A stretch of DNA of 7,935 nt from Calditrichota bacterium. GTDB lineage: Bacteria > Zixibacteria > MSB-5A5 > GN15 > FEB-12. This document shows positions 1 to 6,973 of this stretch, in pieces (position 1 is the stretch's first letter; the number at the start of each line of letters is the position of its first letter). The DNA lies in NCBI GenBank assembly GCA_030641085.1, contig DAOWIC010000227.1:1-7935 (forward strand), written 5' to 3'. The notes below the pieces were generated by a model. It ran no database searches and was not told the origin of the DNA. It was given only the letters and a program-made list of their open reading frames with translations. The translations under genes and the position numbers were made by a program.

Positions 1-444
1 ACCGCCGGAAAGCTGGTTCGGATAGTGCTTCATGCGGTCGCCCAGTCCAACAATCGAAAGGGCGGTCTCGACCTGCTGGCGGCGCTCCCGGCGATTGAGT
101 TTGGTCAGCAGCAGCGGCAGTTCTACGTTCTCAAAGGCGTTCAGTACCGGCATCAGGTTGTAGAATTGAAATACGAATCCGATATTGCTGCTGCGCCAGC
201 GCGCCAGGTCGCTTTCGGACATCGTGGCCACCGGCTGCCCGGCGACCGATATATCGCCCGATGAGGGGCGGTCGATACCGGCGATTAAATTGAGCAGGGT
301 TGTCTTGCCCGATCCGGATGGACCCATCAGGGCGAGGAACTCCCCCTCGGGAACATCAAGGTTCAGATTATGAAGGACCGGTATCTCGAAGCTGTCGCGC
401 CAGTATGATTTGCTGACCGAGTTTACTTTTACAAAAGCTTCCAC
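1..444 (-). CDS. MacB/LolD-type ABC transporter ATP-binding protein (N-terminal part)
   Basis: The first 148 residues of an ABC ATPase; the frame runs off the left edge exactly within the signature motif. Walker A GPSGSGKTT is at 41-49, the Q-loop in IGFVFQFYNLMPVLNAFENV at 88-107 (Q93), and the signature LSGG at 145-148. The Q-loop segment with FYNL and the xxxNVELPL that follows are typical of the MacB/LolD/FtsE group, which powers mechanotransmission, lipoprotein release or efflux. The only plausible start is a GTG at 444-442, 17 nt after the adaptor stop, with a GGGA 9 nt upstream; there is no earlier ATG in frame in that gap. Together with the upstream adaptor it forms a MacAB-like export system whose permease should follow further left. 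Whether the permease is fused to this ATPase, as in MacB, or separate cannot be seen. Confidence 0.93.
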   Translation of the reverse strand, partial: MEAFVKVNSVSKSYWRDSFEIPVLHNLNLDVPEGEFLALMGPSGSGKTTLLNLIAGIDRPSSGDISVAGQPVATMSESDLARWRSSNIGFVFQFYNLMPVLNAFENVELPLLLTKLNRRERRQQVETALSIVGLGDRMKHYPNQLSGG

Positions 445-461
445 GATTGTCTGTCCCGTTT

Positions 462-1646
462 CTATATGGAAATCTCTATCTTGTCGTTTGTCTGAAGTTT
501 CCCCGGTGGCGCCAGTACCACTCGGTCGCCCGGCTGGACTCCGCTGGTTATCTCAACCTCGTCGCCGATCTCCCGGCCGAGGACGACCGGCACCACCTCG
601 ACATACTCACCTGTCACCTTGAATACGATTTTTTGTCCGTCACGAGTTGTAATTGCCTCCTTTGATACCACAATCGCACTGGCGGTGGCGGCCGTGGCAG
701 GGGTTTCGTCGGCGAAAAAATTGACCCTGGCCGACATCTCCGGCAGGACTCGATCATCCTTTTCGACAAATGCGACCTTGGTCAGGACCGTTGCCCTCGC
801 CCGGTCGGCGGTGGGGACGATCTTTTTGACGTAAGCAGCGTACGCTTTTTCAGGGTAGGCATCGAGGACAATCTCGCAAGTCTGACCGACGCTCACTTTG
901 TGGATGTTGGACTCGGATACATCGGCCTCCACCTCGAGAGATTTCATGTCGGCTAGGGTGACCACCGATCCTTTCGACGATGAAGATGACGCAAACGGGG
1001 CGACCATCTCGCCGACATCGGCGTTCTTGGTCAGGATAGTGCCGTCGAAGGGAGCGCGAATAAACGTATTCTCAAGATCGACCTCGGCTGCGGTCCGTGA
1101 GGCTGCCGCCGCCGCGACGGCGGCCACCGCCATCCGATAAGATGTTTCGGCTTGTTCGTAGATAGCTTCGGTTATGGAGCCGGACTCGAGCAACTCTTTC
1201 TGACGGCGGAAGTTGCGTCCGGCGTTTAACGAGTCCGCCTCGGCGATCAGAAGATTCGCTCTGGCCAGTTCAAGATTTGCCTTGATGTCCTCGTTGTCGA
1301 GACGGGCGATTATCACTCCCGTCTTAACCGTATCGCCCTCCTCAAAGCCAAGATACTCCAGTCGCCCGGTCCCCTTGGATGCGACCTCGGCTTTGCGCTG
1401 GGCCACGACATAGCCACTGGCGACCAGTTTTGCCCCGGCGGTGGAGCCGGTGATCATTCGTACCGTGGTAACGCGCACACTGGTGCCCGGTTTGATCTTC
1501 TCTTTGACCATGAACCAGGCGACAACAATCGCGGCCAGAACTATGAGAACGGCGATCAGTTGCCAGGCTTTGCTGCGCGGTCGGTCGGACTGCCGTTTAT
1601 CCCGGCTGATTTTTAGCGATGATAGGTCGTTATCGTTTTCTCCCAC
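462..1646 (-). CDS. HlyD/MacA-family periplasmic adaptor subunit of an ABC efflux system
   Basis: A 394-residue membrane-fusion (periplasmic adaptor) protein. After a charged cytoplasmic N-terminus there is one membrane-spanning anchor (about 28-47, QLIAVLIVLAAIVVAWFMV). Then come the first half of the lipoyl-like domain (GYVVAQRKAEVASKGTGRLE, 78-97), an Ala-rich helical hairpin (about 120-190), the second lipoyl half TFIRAPFDGTIL (194-205), the beta-barrel entry LADMKSLEVEADVSESNI (231-248) with VLPEMSARV (300-308), and a membrane-proximal end domain. Such proteins link an inner-membrane transporter to the outer membrane; the MacB-type ATPase gene 17 nt downstream makes this an ABC efflux adaptor. 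The start is GTG at 1646-1644: a TGA lies in frame six codons upstream, and GAGAG is 9 nt before it. The substrate cannot be told. A five-serine run (220-224) lies in the loop after the second lipoyl half. Confidence 0.92.
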   Translation of the reverse strand: MGENDNDLSSLKISRDKRQSDRPRSKAWQLIAVLIVLAAIVVAWFMVKEKIKPGTSVRVTTVRMITGSTAGAKLVASGYVVAQRKAEVASKGTGRLEYLGFEEGDTVKTGVIIARLDNEDIKANLELARANLLIAEADSLNAGRNFRRQKELLESGSITEAIYEQAETSYRMAVAAVAAAAASRTAAEVDLENTFIRAPFDGTILTKNADVGEMVAPFASSSSSKGSVVTLADMKSLEVEADVSESNIHKVSVGQTCEIVLDAYPEKAYAAYVKKIVPTADRARATVLTKVAFVEKDDRVLPEMSARVNFFADETPATAATASAIVVSKEAITTRDGQKIVFKVTGEYVEVVPVVLGREIGDEVEITSGVQPGDRVVLAPPGKLQTNDKIEISI

Positions 1647-1694
1647 AATGACCGTCTCTCATGTTTATATGTTCGTTTCCCGGTGAAGGAACGT

Positions 1695-1723
1695 AAGTTA
1701 GCATGCAAAGGGGGAGGCGTAAA
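1695..1723 (-). promoter_or_regulatory. Candidate sigma-70-like promoter for the efflux genes
   Basis: In the 150-nt spacer between sufT and the adaptor gene (1647-1796), the minus strand shows TTTACG at 1723-1718 as a -35 candidate and TAACTT at 1700-1695 as a -10 candidate, 17 nt apart. A TGC directly before the -10 resembles an extended -10. A transcript from here would have a leader of roughly 40 nt before the GTG at 1646. The hexamers match consensus only partly (4/6 and 3/6), so this is a proposal. Nothing else convincing was seen in the spacer: no strong hairpin followed by a T run, and no RNA element. Confidence 0.3.
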
Positions 1724-1796
1724 GCCTTTTATGATCGTCGACGCCAAATGTGATTTTAGCGCCGGTTGGCGGATTGGCCGACGTGATGCGGCTCGG

Positions 1797-2117
1797 TTAC
1801 CAGATACCGAGGGCGTCTTTGGCGAGGTCGGAGCACATCTCTTTCGGGTCCCAGACCGGGTCCCAGACCAGTTTGACCTCAACCTCGGTGACACCGTCGA
1901 GTTTCTCGACCGCGCGATGTACCCAGCTTAGCAGCATCTCACCGTACGGGCAGGCCGGCGTGGTCAGGGTCATCTTGATTAGCGCCTTGCCGGTTTCTTC
2001 CACCATGACGTCGTAAATCAAGCCCAGGTCGACTACCCCGATACGAATTTCCGGGTCCTGCACCGGGCGAAGCGCCTCGATAACCTGCTCATTGGTCGGT
2101 AGCGGCATTCTGCTCAT
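1797..2117 (-). CDS. sufT: SufT-like MIP18/DUF59 Fe-S maturation factor
   Basis: A 106-residue MIP18 (DUF59) protein. Family signatures in order are VQDPEI (19-24), VDLGLIYDV (29-37), LTTPACPYGEML (51-62, conserved C56) and VWDPVWDP (84-91), ending KDALGIW. In bacteria such proteins (SufT) help mature Fe-S proteins when demand is high; the exact chemistry is unsettled. Position as last gene of the suf operon, as in Gram-positive suf loci, supports this over the phenylacetate-pathway PaaD relative, for which no neighbours are present. Two start codons are possible: ATG at 2117 with GGAAGAGG immediately upstream, or ATG at 2108 with GAGG 9 nt upstream. Both lie inside sufU, so translation is likely coupled. 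No coding gene follows for 150 nt, so it closes the operon. Confidence 0.9.
   Translation of the reverse strand: MSRMPLPTNEQVIEALRPVQDPEIRIGVVDLGLIYDVMVEETGKALIKMTLTTPACPYGEMLLSWVHRAVEKLDGVTEVEVKLVWDPVWDPKEMCSDLAKDALGIW
1846..1869. repeat. Perfect 12-bp tandem repeat (two copies) inside sufT
   Basis: The 12-mer GGGTCCCAGACC occurs twice back to back on the plus strand (1846-1857 and 1858-1869). Read on the minus strand it encodes the doubled VWDP of sufT residues 84-91. Being a multiple of three, it does not disturb the frame. Family members usually have a similar W-D-P-x-W-x-P pattern at this place, so the protein length is normal; the exactness is only at the DNA level. Confidence 0.85.
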
Positions 2118-2592
2118 CCTCTTCCGTAGTCGTAACAGTCTCCGGACCGGCCTTTTTCTGCTTCTCGAAATTCTGGATCCCTTCGATAAGCGTCATCCAT
2201 GCCAGCAGGGCGCACTTGATCCTGACCGGGAACTGCCGCACTCCCTTGAGGGCATCGATATCGCCCAGTTCGTCGCTATCGGGAATCTCTTCTCCCTTGA
2301 GCATTTTTTTCACGACCTCGGCAACCTTCTTGACCTCTTCGAATGATTTGCCTTTGACAAACTCGGCCAGCATCGATCCGGATGCTACCGAGATGGCGCA
2401 TCCGGTACAGCCGACATGAATGTCCTTGACCGTGCCGTCGTCGAGGGTCACCTGCATGGCGATCTCGTCACCGCATGAGGGATTCTGCCCCGTTGATGAT
2501 ATATCGGCGTGGTCGATCAGCTTTTTCCCCCTTGGCGACCGATAGTGATCGAGAATAATATCCCGATACATTTCATCTAAAATGTCGTTCAT
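2089..2592 (-). CDS. sufU: SufU, zinc-dependent sulfur acceptor for SufS
   Basis: A 167-residue IscU-fold protein of the SufU class. It carries C40 and D42 in NPSCGDE, C62 and C65 in GCTGCAISVAS, and C127 in RIKCALLAW. C40/D42/C65/C127 match, within one residue, the C41/D43/C66/C128 zinc site of Bacillus subtilis SufU. The segment between C65 and C127 includes the insertion (EEIPDSDELGDIDALKG, 101-117) that separates SufU from IscU, and the IscU-type histidine near the last Cys is absent (a Lys, K126, precedes it). It is therefore a sulfurtransferase partner of SufS, not a scaffold. The start overlaps the sufS stop by 4 nt; AAGGAG lies 12 nt upstream, a slightly long spacing. A polar tail of about 20 residues after FEKQKKAG (144-151) extends over the start of sufT, with a 29-nt overlap. 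Confidence 0.95.
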   Translation of the reverse strand: MNDILDEMYRDIILDHYRSPRGKKLIDHADISSTGQNPSCGDEIAMQVTLDDGTVKDIHVGCTGCAISVASGSMLAEFVKGKSFEEVKKVAEVVKKMLKGEEIPDSDELGDIDALKGVRQFPVRIKCALLAWMTLIEGIQNFEKQKKAGPETVTTTEEDEQNAATDQ

Positions 2593-3872
2593 ACCCCGAA
2601 ATAACTCCTTACCTGTTTTATGGCGTCAACCAGGGCATCAATGTCAGCCTCATCGTTGTAGACGTACAGCGACGCCCGGGCGGTCGCGACTTTGCCCAAC
2701 GCCCGCATCAGTGGCTGGGCGCAGTGATGGCCGGCTCTGATAGCGATCCCGCGCGAGTCGAGAAATGTGCTCAGATCGTGGGGATGGATATCAGCGTCGG
2801 TGAAAGATATCGCCCCGCCGCGCAGGGTGGGATCGAGCGGTCCCTGGATTTCCAGCCGGTCGAGTTTCAGCAGGCTGTCGATGGCGTAGCCGGTAAGTGC
2901 GATCGCGTGCTCGCGGATTTTGTCCATGCCGATCGCCTCAAGATAACTCAGCGCTTCATGGAAGGCGACCACGCCGGCGATATTCGGCGTCCCGGCTTCG
3001 AACTTGTGCGGTACATCGGCCCATGTCACGGTCTCAAAGCTGACCTCGCGAATCATCTCGCCACCCGTATTGTACGGCGGCATCGCTTCCAACAGCTCCT
3101 GTCGCGCCCAGAGCACGCCGACCCCCGTCGGGCCGAGCATTTTGTGTGCGGAGAACGTATAGAAGTCAACTCCCAGTTGTTTGACGTCAACCGGCATATG
3201 CGGCGCCGCCTGGGCACCATCGGCAAGGATCAATGCGCCGTTTTTGTGGGCCAGTTCGGCCAGTCGCTGCACCGGGTTGATTGTGCCCAATACATTTGAC
3301 ATATGCCCGACCGCGACCAGCTTTGTGCGGGGCGTGACAATGTTTTCGATGTCGGTCAGGTCAAGCTGTCCATCCGGCGTCAACGGAATTCGCTTAACCA
3401 CTGCCTTCTTCCGCTGTGCCAGAATTACCCAGGGCACGAGGTTGGCATGGTGTTCCATTTCGGTGATGACAATCTCGTCACCTTCGCCGATATTCTGCCC
3501 ACCCCACGATGAAGCGACCAGATTGATTGCCTCGGTGGCGCCGTTGGTGAAGATAATCTCTTCCGGTTTCACGCCGCCGATAAATCGCGCGGAGTGTTCA
3601 CGGGTGTTCTCGTAGGCTGCCGTCGCCTTTTCCGACAGGGTGTGCAGTCCCCGGTGGATGTTGGCGTTTATCTGCGAGTAATACCGGTCAAGGGCGTCGA
3701 TGACCGCCTGCGGTTTTTGCGAACTGGCGGCGCTGTCGAGGTAGACCAGCCGGTGGCCGTTCACCTTCTGCCGCAGGATCGGAAAATCGGCTTTGATGCG
3801 ATTAACATCGAATCCGGTATCGCCTGAGCCGAACAAGGCCGGCTTCCTGTCTGTATCGGATGGCATGCTCAT
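2589..3872 (-). CDS. sufS: SufS, group II cysteine desulfurase (PLP enzyme)
   Basis: A 427-residue class V aminotransferase-fold enzyme that converts L-cysteine to L-alanine and leaves a persulfide on its active-site cysteine, the sulfur source for cluster assembly. Visible residues: the cofactor-stacking histidine region MEHHANLVPW (139-148), the PLP-contacting ADGAQ (D218, Q221), the Schiff-base lysine in TFSAHKMLGPTG (K244) and the persulfide cysteine in RAGHHCAQP (C384). The short loop around C384 is the group II (SufS/CsdA) type, which needs a partner to take the sulfur; that partner is sufU directly downstream. About 20 residues before the conserved FDVNRIKADFPIL start are extra and poorly conserved in type. 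The ATG at 3872 is favoured over one two codons later because AGGA sits 7 to 8 nt from it. Its TGA overlaps the sufU ATG (ATGA), indicating translational coupling. Confidence 0.97.
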   Translation of the reverse strand: MSMPSDTDRKPALFGSGDTGFDVNRIKADFPILRQKVNGHRLVYLDSAASSQKPQAVIDALDRYYSQINANIHRGLHTLSEKATAAYENTREHSARFIGGVKPEEIIFTNGATEAINLVASSWGGQNIGEGDEIVITEMEHHANLVPWVILAQRKKAVVKRIPLTPDGQLDLTDIENIVTPRTKLVAVGHMSNVLGTINPVQRLAELAHKNGALILADGAQAAPHMPVDVKQLGVDFYTFSAHKMLGPTGVGVLWARQELLEAMPPYNTGGEMIREVSFETVTWADVPHKFEAGTPNIAGVVAFHEALSYLEAIGMDKIREHAIALTGYAIDSLLKLDRLEIQGPLDPTLRGGAISFTDADIHPHDLSTFLDSRGIAIRAGHHCAQPLMRALGKVATARASLYVYNDEADIDALVDAIKQVRSYFGV

Positions 3873-3885
3873 AACTTTCCTGTTC

Positions 3886-4197
3886 TTAGTTCAGCTTGAC
3901 AAAGATGTCGTTACTTTCAACTTTCACTTCATATGTTTCGATGCCTACCACCGCCGGTGGCGCGGTGACATCGCCGGTTGCCAGATCAAAGCGCGCCCCG
4001 TGACGGGGACAAACCACCTCGTGTCCGTCGACATGCCCCAATGCGATCGGGGAGGAGTCGTGCGGACATTCGTCGGCCACCGCGAAAAAACCGTCGGCCG
4101 TGCGGCAGATGACTATATCGCGGTGATGCACGGTCAGGGGCAGAATCTCCCCGACCGCAATTTCATCGACTGTGGCCACTTTGACAAAATCAGCCAT
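3886..4197 (-). CDS. Small Rieske [2Fe-2S] ferredoxin embedded in the suf operon
   Basis: A 103-residue single-domain Rieske protein. The two ligand boxes are intact: CPHDSSPIALG (C44, H46) and CPRHGARFDLATG (C63, H66), so it should bind a [2Fe-2S] cluster through two Cys and two His. There is no signal peptide or membrane anchor, so it is cytoplasmic, of the soluble type annotated as ferredoxin subunit of ring-hydroxylating dioxygenases or NirD-like. No oxygenase or nitrite reductase genes accompany it. Its ATG is 1 nt after the sufD stop (ribosome site GGAG 10 nt upstream, inside sufD) and its TAA is 13 nt before sufS, so it is made together with the SUF machinery. Small Rieske genes are known inside SUF operons of other bacteria, including Streptomyces. 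A role as electron donor in cluster assembly is an inference; the biochemical function is not established from sequence. Confidence 0.93.
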   Translation of the reverse strand: MADFVKVATVDEIAVGEILPLTVHHRDIVICRTADGFFAVADECPHDSSPIALGHVDGHEVVCPRHGARFDLATGDVTAPPAVVGIETYEVKVESNDIFVKLN

Positions 4198-4198
4198 A

Positions 4199-5524
4199 TC
4201 AAATACGCTCCAGTCTTTGAGCTACAAAAGTTCCGATGCGTTGGCGCAGGTCATCCGGGACCGTCTTCAGCGTATGATCTACAAAGCCCGAAACGATCAT
4301 ACGAATCGCCTCATCGCGTTCGATACCCCGCGCCTCGAGATAAAAAACCGACTCCGGGTCCATTGGCCCGATCGTGGCGCCATGACTGCACTGGACGTCT
4401 TCGTTCAAAATCTCCAGCTCCGGGATCGTGTCCGCCCGGACGCCTTCGTTAAGGAGCAGGTTGCGGTTTTCCTGGTATGCCTGGCAGGTCCGGGCATCGT
4501 TGTCGATCCTGATCAGGCCGGTATAGGCCGAATGGGAGCGATCTTTCAGCACAACCTTGAAGTCGATATTGGATGAAGTGTTGTCGGCAGCGTGATGGTG
4601 CAAGGTGTGGTTGTCAAAATGCTGATAGCCGGACCCGAACAGCAGGCCGTACATGTTGCTGTCGGCGCCCTCGCCGTTTAGCGTCACGCCAAAGTTCTCC
4701 TTCGAAAGCAACGCGCCGAATGCGAGCGGCACTGTCAGCATGCTGGCGCCGCGCTCGATCTGCGCGCGGTGGGTAAGGTAGAGCTTCATCGCCGAAGCCT
4801 GCCGCTGCAGCATAACGTAGCGCGTGCGGCTGTCCTCGAGCCCGAAAATCTCAACGGCGCCGTTGGCGTGGCTGATACCCTCGTTTTCGTCGAGCGAGCC
4901 GCCGCCGTATTCATCGATCAGGGTCAATTCGGCGTTCTTGCCGACCACTACCAGCAGCCTCGGAAACTGCGACGATCTGGCCAGCCCTGATTCACGCAAC
5001 AGGTGAATCGGCTTGTCCACCGTCACACCATCCGGGACATAAACAAATATCCCGTCATTCCAGAGGGCGCCGTTCATCGCCTCGAACTTGCCGGTGCGCG
5101 CATTTACCAACCGGTACAAGTAGTTCTCAACCAGCTCATGGTGATGCTCGACGGCGCTGGAAAGGCTGCTCAGAACCACTCCCTGTTTGGCCAGTTCATC
5201 GGCACCGTTGAGTTTTATGTCCCGACCGCCGAGGTCGGTTGCTAAGGCGGCGATGTTACCGTTCTTGAGATTGTCCAGCTCGATCTTCTCGACAATATCG
5301 TAATTCTCGCTGTAGGCGGTGTCGGCGACCGCGTCCCGATCATACAGAAAGGTCTTCGGGTCGGTGTAGCGCCAGAGGTGAAGGCCTCGCGGGGGAACCT
5401 CGGCGACATTAAACGCCTCTCGCGACGCGCGCCGCTGATCCCGCAGCCAAACCGGGCCGCGCTCCAGCTCCGGTGTTACTTCCGGTATTGTATATTCAAC
5501 ATCTGTTTTGTTCATGGTAGTCAT
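4199..5524 (-). CDS. sufD: SufD, Fe-S cluster scaffold subunit
   Basis: A 441-residue SufD, the partner of SufB in the SufBC2D scaffold. The C-terminal beta-helix core contains LHHHAADNTSSNIDFK (308-323) and a CSHGATIGPMD segment (379-389), where H381 corresponds to the conserved SufD histidine (H360 in E. coli) that faces the SufB cysteine at the cluster site. The ending YLEARGIERDEA matches the shared SufB/SufD C-terminal domain, while the N-terminal half is divergent, as is usual for SufD. GRxDT-type signature is present as GVRADTIPELEI (361-372). The first ATG (5524) is preferred because GAGAG lies 6 nt upstream; a second ATG three codons later is also possible. sufB ends 13 nt before it, and the Rieske gene starts 1 nt after its TGA. 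Assignment as SufD rather than a second SufB rests on the His motif and lower similarity to the SufB next door. Confidence 0.95.
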   Translation of the reverse strand: MTTMNKTDVEYTIPEVTPELERGPVWLRDQRRASREAFNVAEVPPRGLHLWRYTDPKTFLYDRDAVADTAYSENYDIVEKIELDNLKNGNIAALATDLGGRDIKLNGADELAKQGVVLSSLSSAVEHHHELVENYLYRLVNARTGKFEAMNGALWNDGIFVYVPDGVTVDKPIHLLRESGLARSSQFPRLLVVVGKNAELTLIDEYGGGSLDENEGISHANGAVEIFGLEDSRTRYVMLQRQASAMKLYLTHRAQIERGASMLTVPLAFGALLSKENFGVTLNGEGADSNMYGLLFGSGYQHFDNHTLHHHAADNTSSNIDFKVVLKDRSHSAYTGLIRIDNDARTCQAYQENRNLLLNEGVRADTIPELEILNEDVQCSHGATIGPMDPESVFYLEARGIERDEAIRMIVSGFVDHTLKTVPDDLRQRIGTFVAQRLERI

Positions 5525-5537
5525 CTATTTCTCTCAA

Positions 5538-6971
5538 TCAACCGATTGAGCCTTCCATCTCGAGTTCGATCAGACGATTCAGTTCGACTGCGTATTCCAG
5601 CGGCAATTCCTTGGTGAACGGTTCCATAAAGCCGTTGACAATCAACAGCCGGGCGTCATCTTCGGTAAGACCGCGACTGGTAAGGTAGAACAGTTGCTCC
5701 TCGGCCACTTTGGAGACGCGGGCCTCATGTTCGACCCGGACCTTCTCCGAATCGATTTCCATTGTCGGATAGGTGTCGGAGCGGGCGTCATCACCGATCA
5801 ACAGCGCGTCGCACTCGACCGAGACTTTGGAATTGACCGCATTTTTGTGGATCTTGACCAAACCCCGGTAAGAGGCGCGGCCGTTATCCTTGGAGATCGA
5901 CTTGGACGTGATCCGCGAGGATGTATTCGGGGCGGCATGGATCATCTTGGCTCCGGCATCCTGGTGCTGATCGACCCCGGCAAACGCGACCGAAAGAACC
6001 TCGCCGCGGGCGCCCTCGCCGACAAGCTGGATACAGGGATATTTCATCGTCAGTCGCGAACCGAGATTGCCGTCAACCCACTCGACCGTGGCGTTCTTGT
6101 GAACCGTGGCGCGCTTGGTGACAAGATTGAAGATATTGCGCGACCAATTCTGAATCGTGGTGTAGCGGATATAGGCATCGTCGAGCGCGATCAACTCCAC
6201 CACTGCCGAGTGCAGCGAATCGGTCGAATAGACCGGCGCGGTGCAACCTTCAATATAGTGAACGCGCGAACCTTTGTCGGCAATAATCAGGGTTCGTTCG
6301 AACTGACCCATGTTTTCGGCGTTGATGCGAAAATAGGCCTGAAGCGGAACCGTGACATTCACCCCCGGCGGGACATAGATAAACGATCCGCCCGACCAGA
6401 CTGCCGTATTCAGCGCGGCGAACTTGTTGTCGGTAGACGGTATGATTGTCCCGAAGAACTTCTTGACAATATCCTCGCGCTCTCTCAGGCCGGAATCCAT
6501 ATCAAGAAATACGATCCCCTGTTTCTTCAGGTCTTCCTTCATCGAATGGTAAACCACTTCCGACTCGTATTGAGCCGACACACCGCCGAGGAATTTCTGT
6601 TCCGCCTCCGGGATTCCGAGCCGGTCGAAAGTCTTCTTGATATACTCCGGGACATCATCCCAGTTGTCCTGTTGCCGTTCAATCGGCTTCATGAAATAAT
6701 AGATATTTTCGAAGTCGATCTCGCCCAGCGCCTGCTGGTTGCCCCATTTGGGCATCGGCTTGGAGTAGAAGATATCCAGCGCTTCATGGCGCCGCTCGGC
6801 CATCCAGCGCGGTTCCTTTTTCATTCGCGAAATCATCTCAACCACCTCGTGATTGAGACCTCTCGCGCCCTTGTGGAAATAATCGACCGGGTCGTGAAAG
6901 CCGTACTTGGCGGCGTAATCGGCGTTCAGGGTCGACAGGGATTCGTTCTGCTGTTTGATCGCATCGGACAT
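5538..6971 (-). CDS. sufB: SufB, Fe-S cluster scaffold subunit
   Basis: A 477-residue SufB, the usual length for the family. It forms the SufBC2D scaffold on which nascent clusters are built in the cytoplasm. The C-terminal core carries C387 in VECDALLIGD, and H415/E416 in VEHEA, 29 residues later. The Cys-to-Glu spacing equals that between C405 and E434 of E. coli SufB, residues tied to cluster formation. Other hallmarks are the family N-terminus YGFHDPVDYFHKG (23-35), SGGSFIYVPPGV (193-204) and the end region YLTSRGL (429-435) common to SufB and SufD. The start ATG is preceded by GAGG at 7 nt, inside the end of sufC, with only 2 nt between the genes, which suggests coupled translation. sufD follows after 13 nt. 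Nothing is truncated. An unusually long open frame on the opposite strand covers this gene but is explained by codon register (see rejected items). Confidence 0.97.
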   Translation of the reverse strand: MSDAIKQQNESLSTLNADYAAKYGFHDPVDYFHKGARGLNHEVVEMISRMKKEPRWMAERRHEALDIFYSKPMPKWGNQQALGEIDFENIYYFMKPIERQQDNWDDVPEYIKKTFDRLGIPEAEQKFLGGVSAQYESEVVYHSMKEDLKKQGIVFLDMDSGLREREDIVKKFFGTIIPSTDNKFAALNTAVWSGGSFIYVPPGVNVTVPLQAYFRINAENMGQFERTLIIADKGSRVHYIEGCTAPVYSTDSLHSAVVELIALDDAYIRYTTIQNWSRNIFNLVTKRATVHKNATVEWVDGNLGSRLTMKYPCIQLVGEGARGEVLSVAFAGVDQHQDAGAKMIHAAPNTSSRITSKSISKDNGRASYRGLVKIHKNAVNSKVSVECDALLIGDDARSDTYPTMEIDSEKVRVEHEARVSKVAEEQLFYLTSRGLTEDDARLLIVNGFMEPFTKELPLEYAVELNRLIELEMEGSIG

Positions 6972-6973
6972 GG

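Noticed and set aside
1714..1730. AGGC-GTAAA-GCCT hairpin followed by TTTT on the plus strand
   Set aside because: The stem is only 4 bp, the T-run is on the strand without genes, and the minus-strand copy is followed by C residues, so it is not a terminator for the suf operon.
1613..1894. 93-codon minus-strand frame across the sufT end and spacer
   Set aside because: It overlaps both sufT and the adaptor start out of frame, is Arg-rich and low-complexity in character, and has no family resemblance.
2724..3299. 191-codon plus-strand open frame antisense to sufS
   Set aside because: Same register effect as over sufB; no domain signal, and the minus strand carries all SufS catalytic motifs.
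3886..4197. Rieske protein as subunit of a ring-hydroxylating dioxygenase or nitrite reductase
   Set aside because: No catalytic subunit or reductase gene is in the window; the tight placement within suf genes argues against a catabolic complex.
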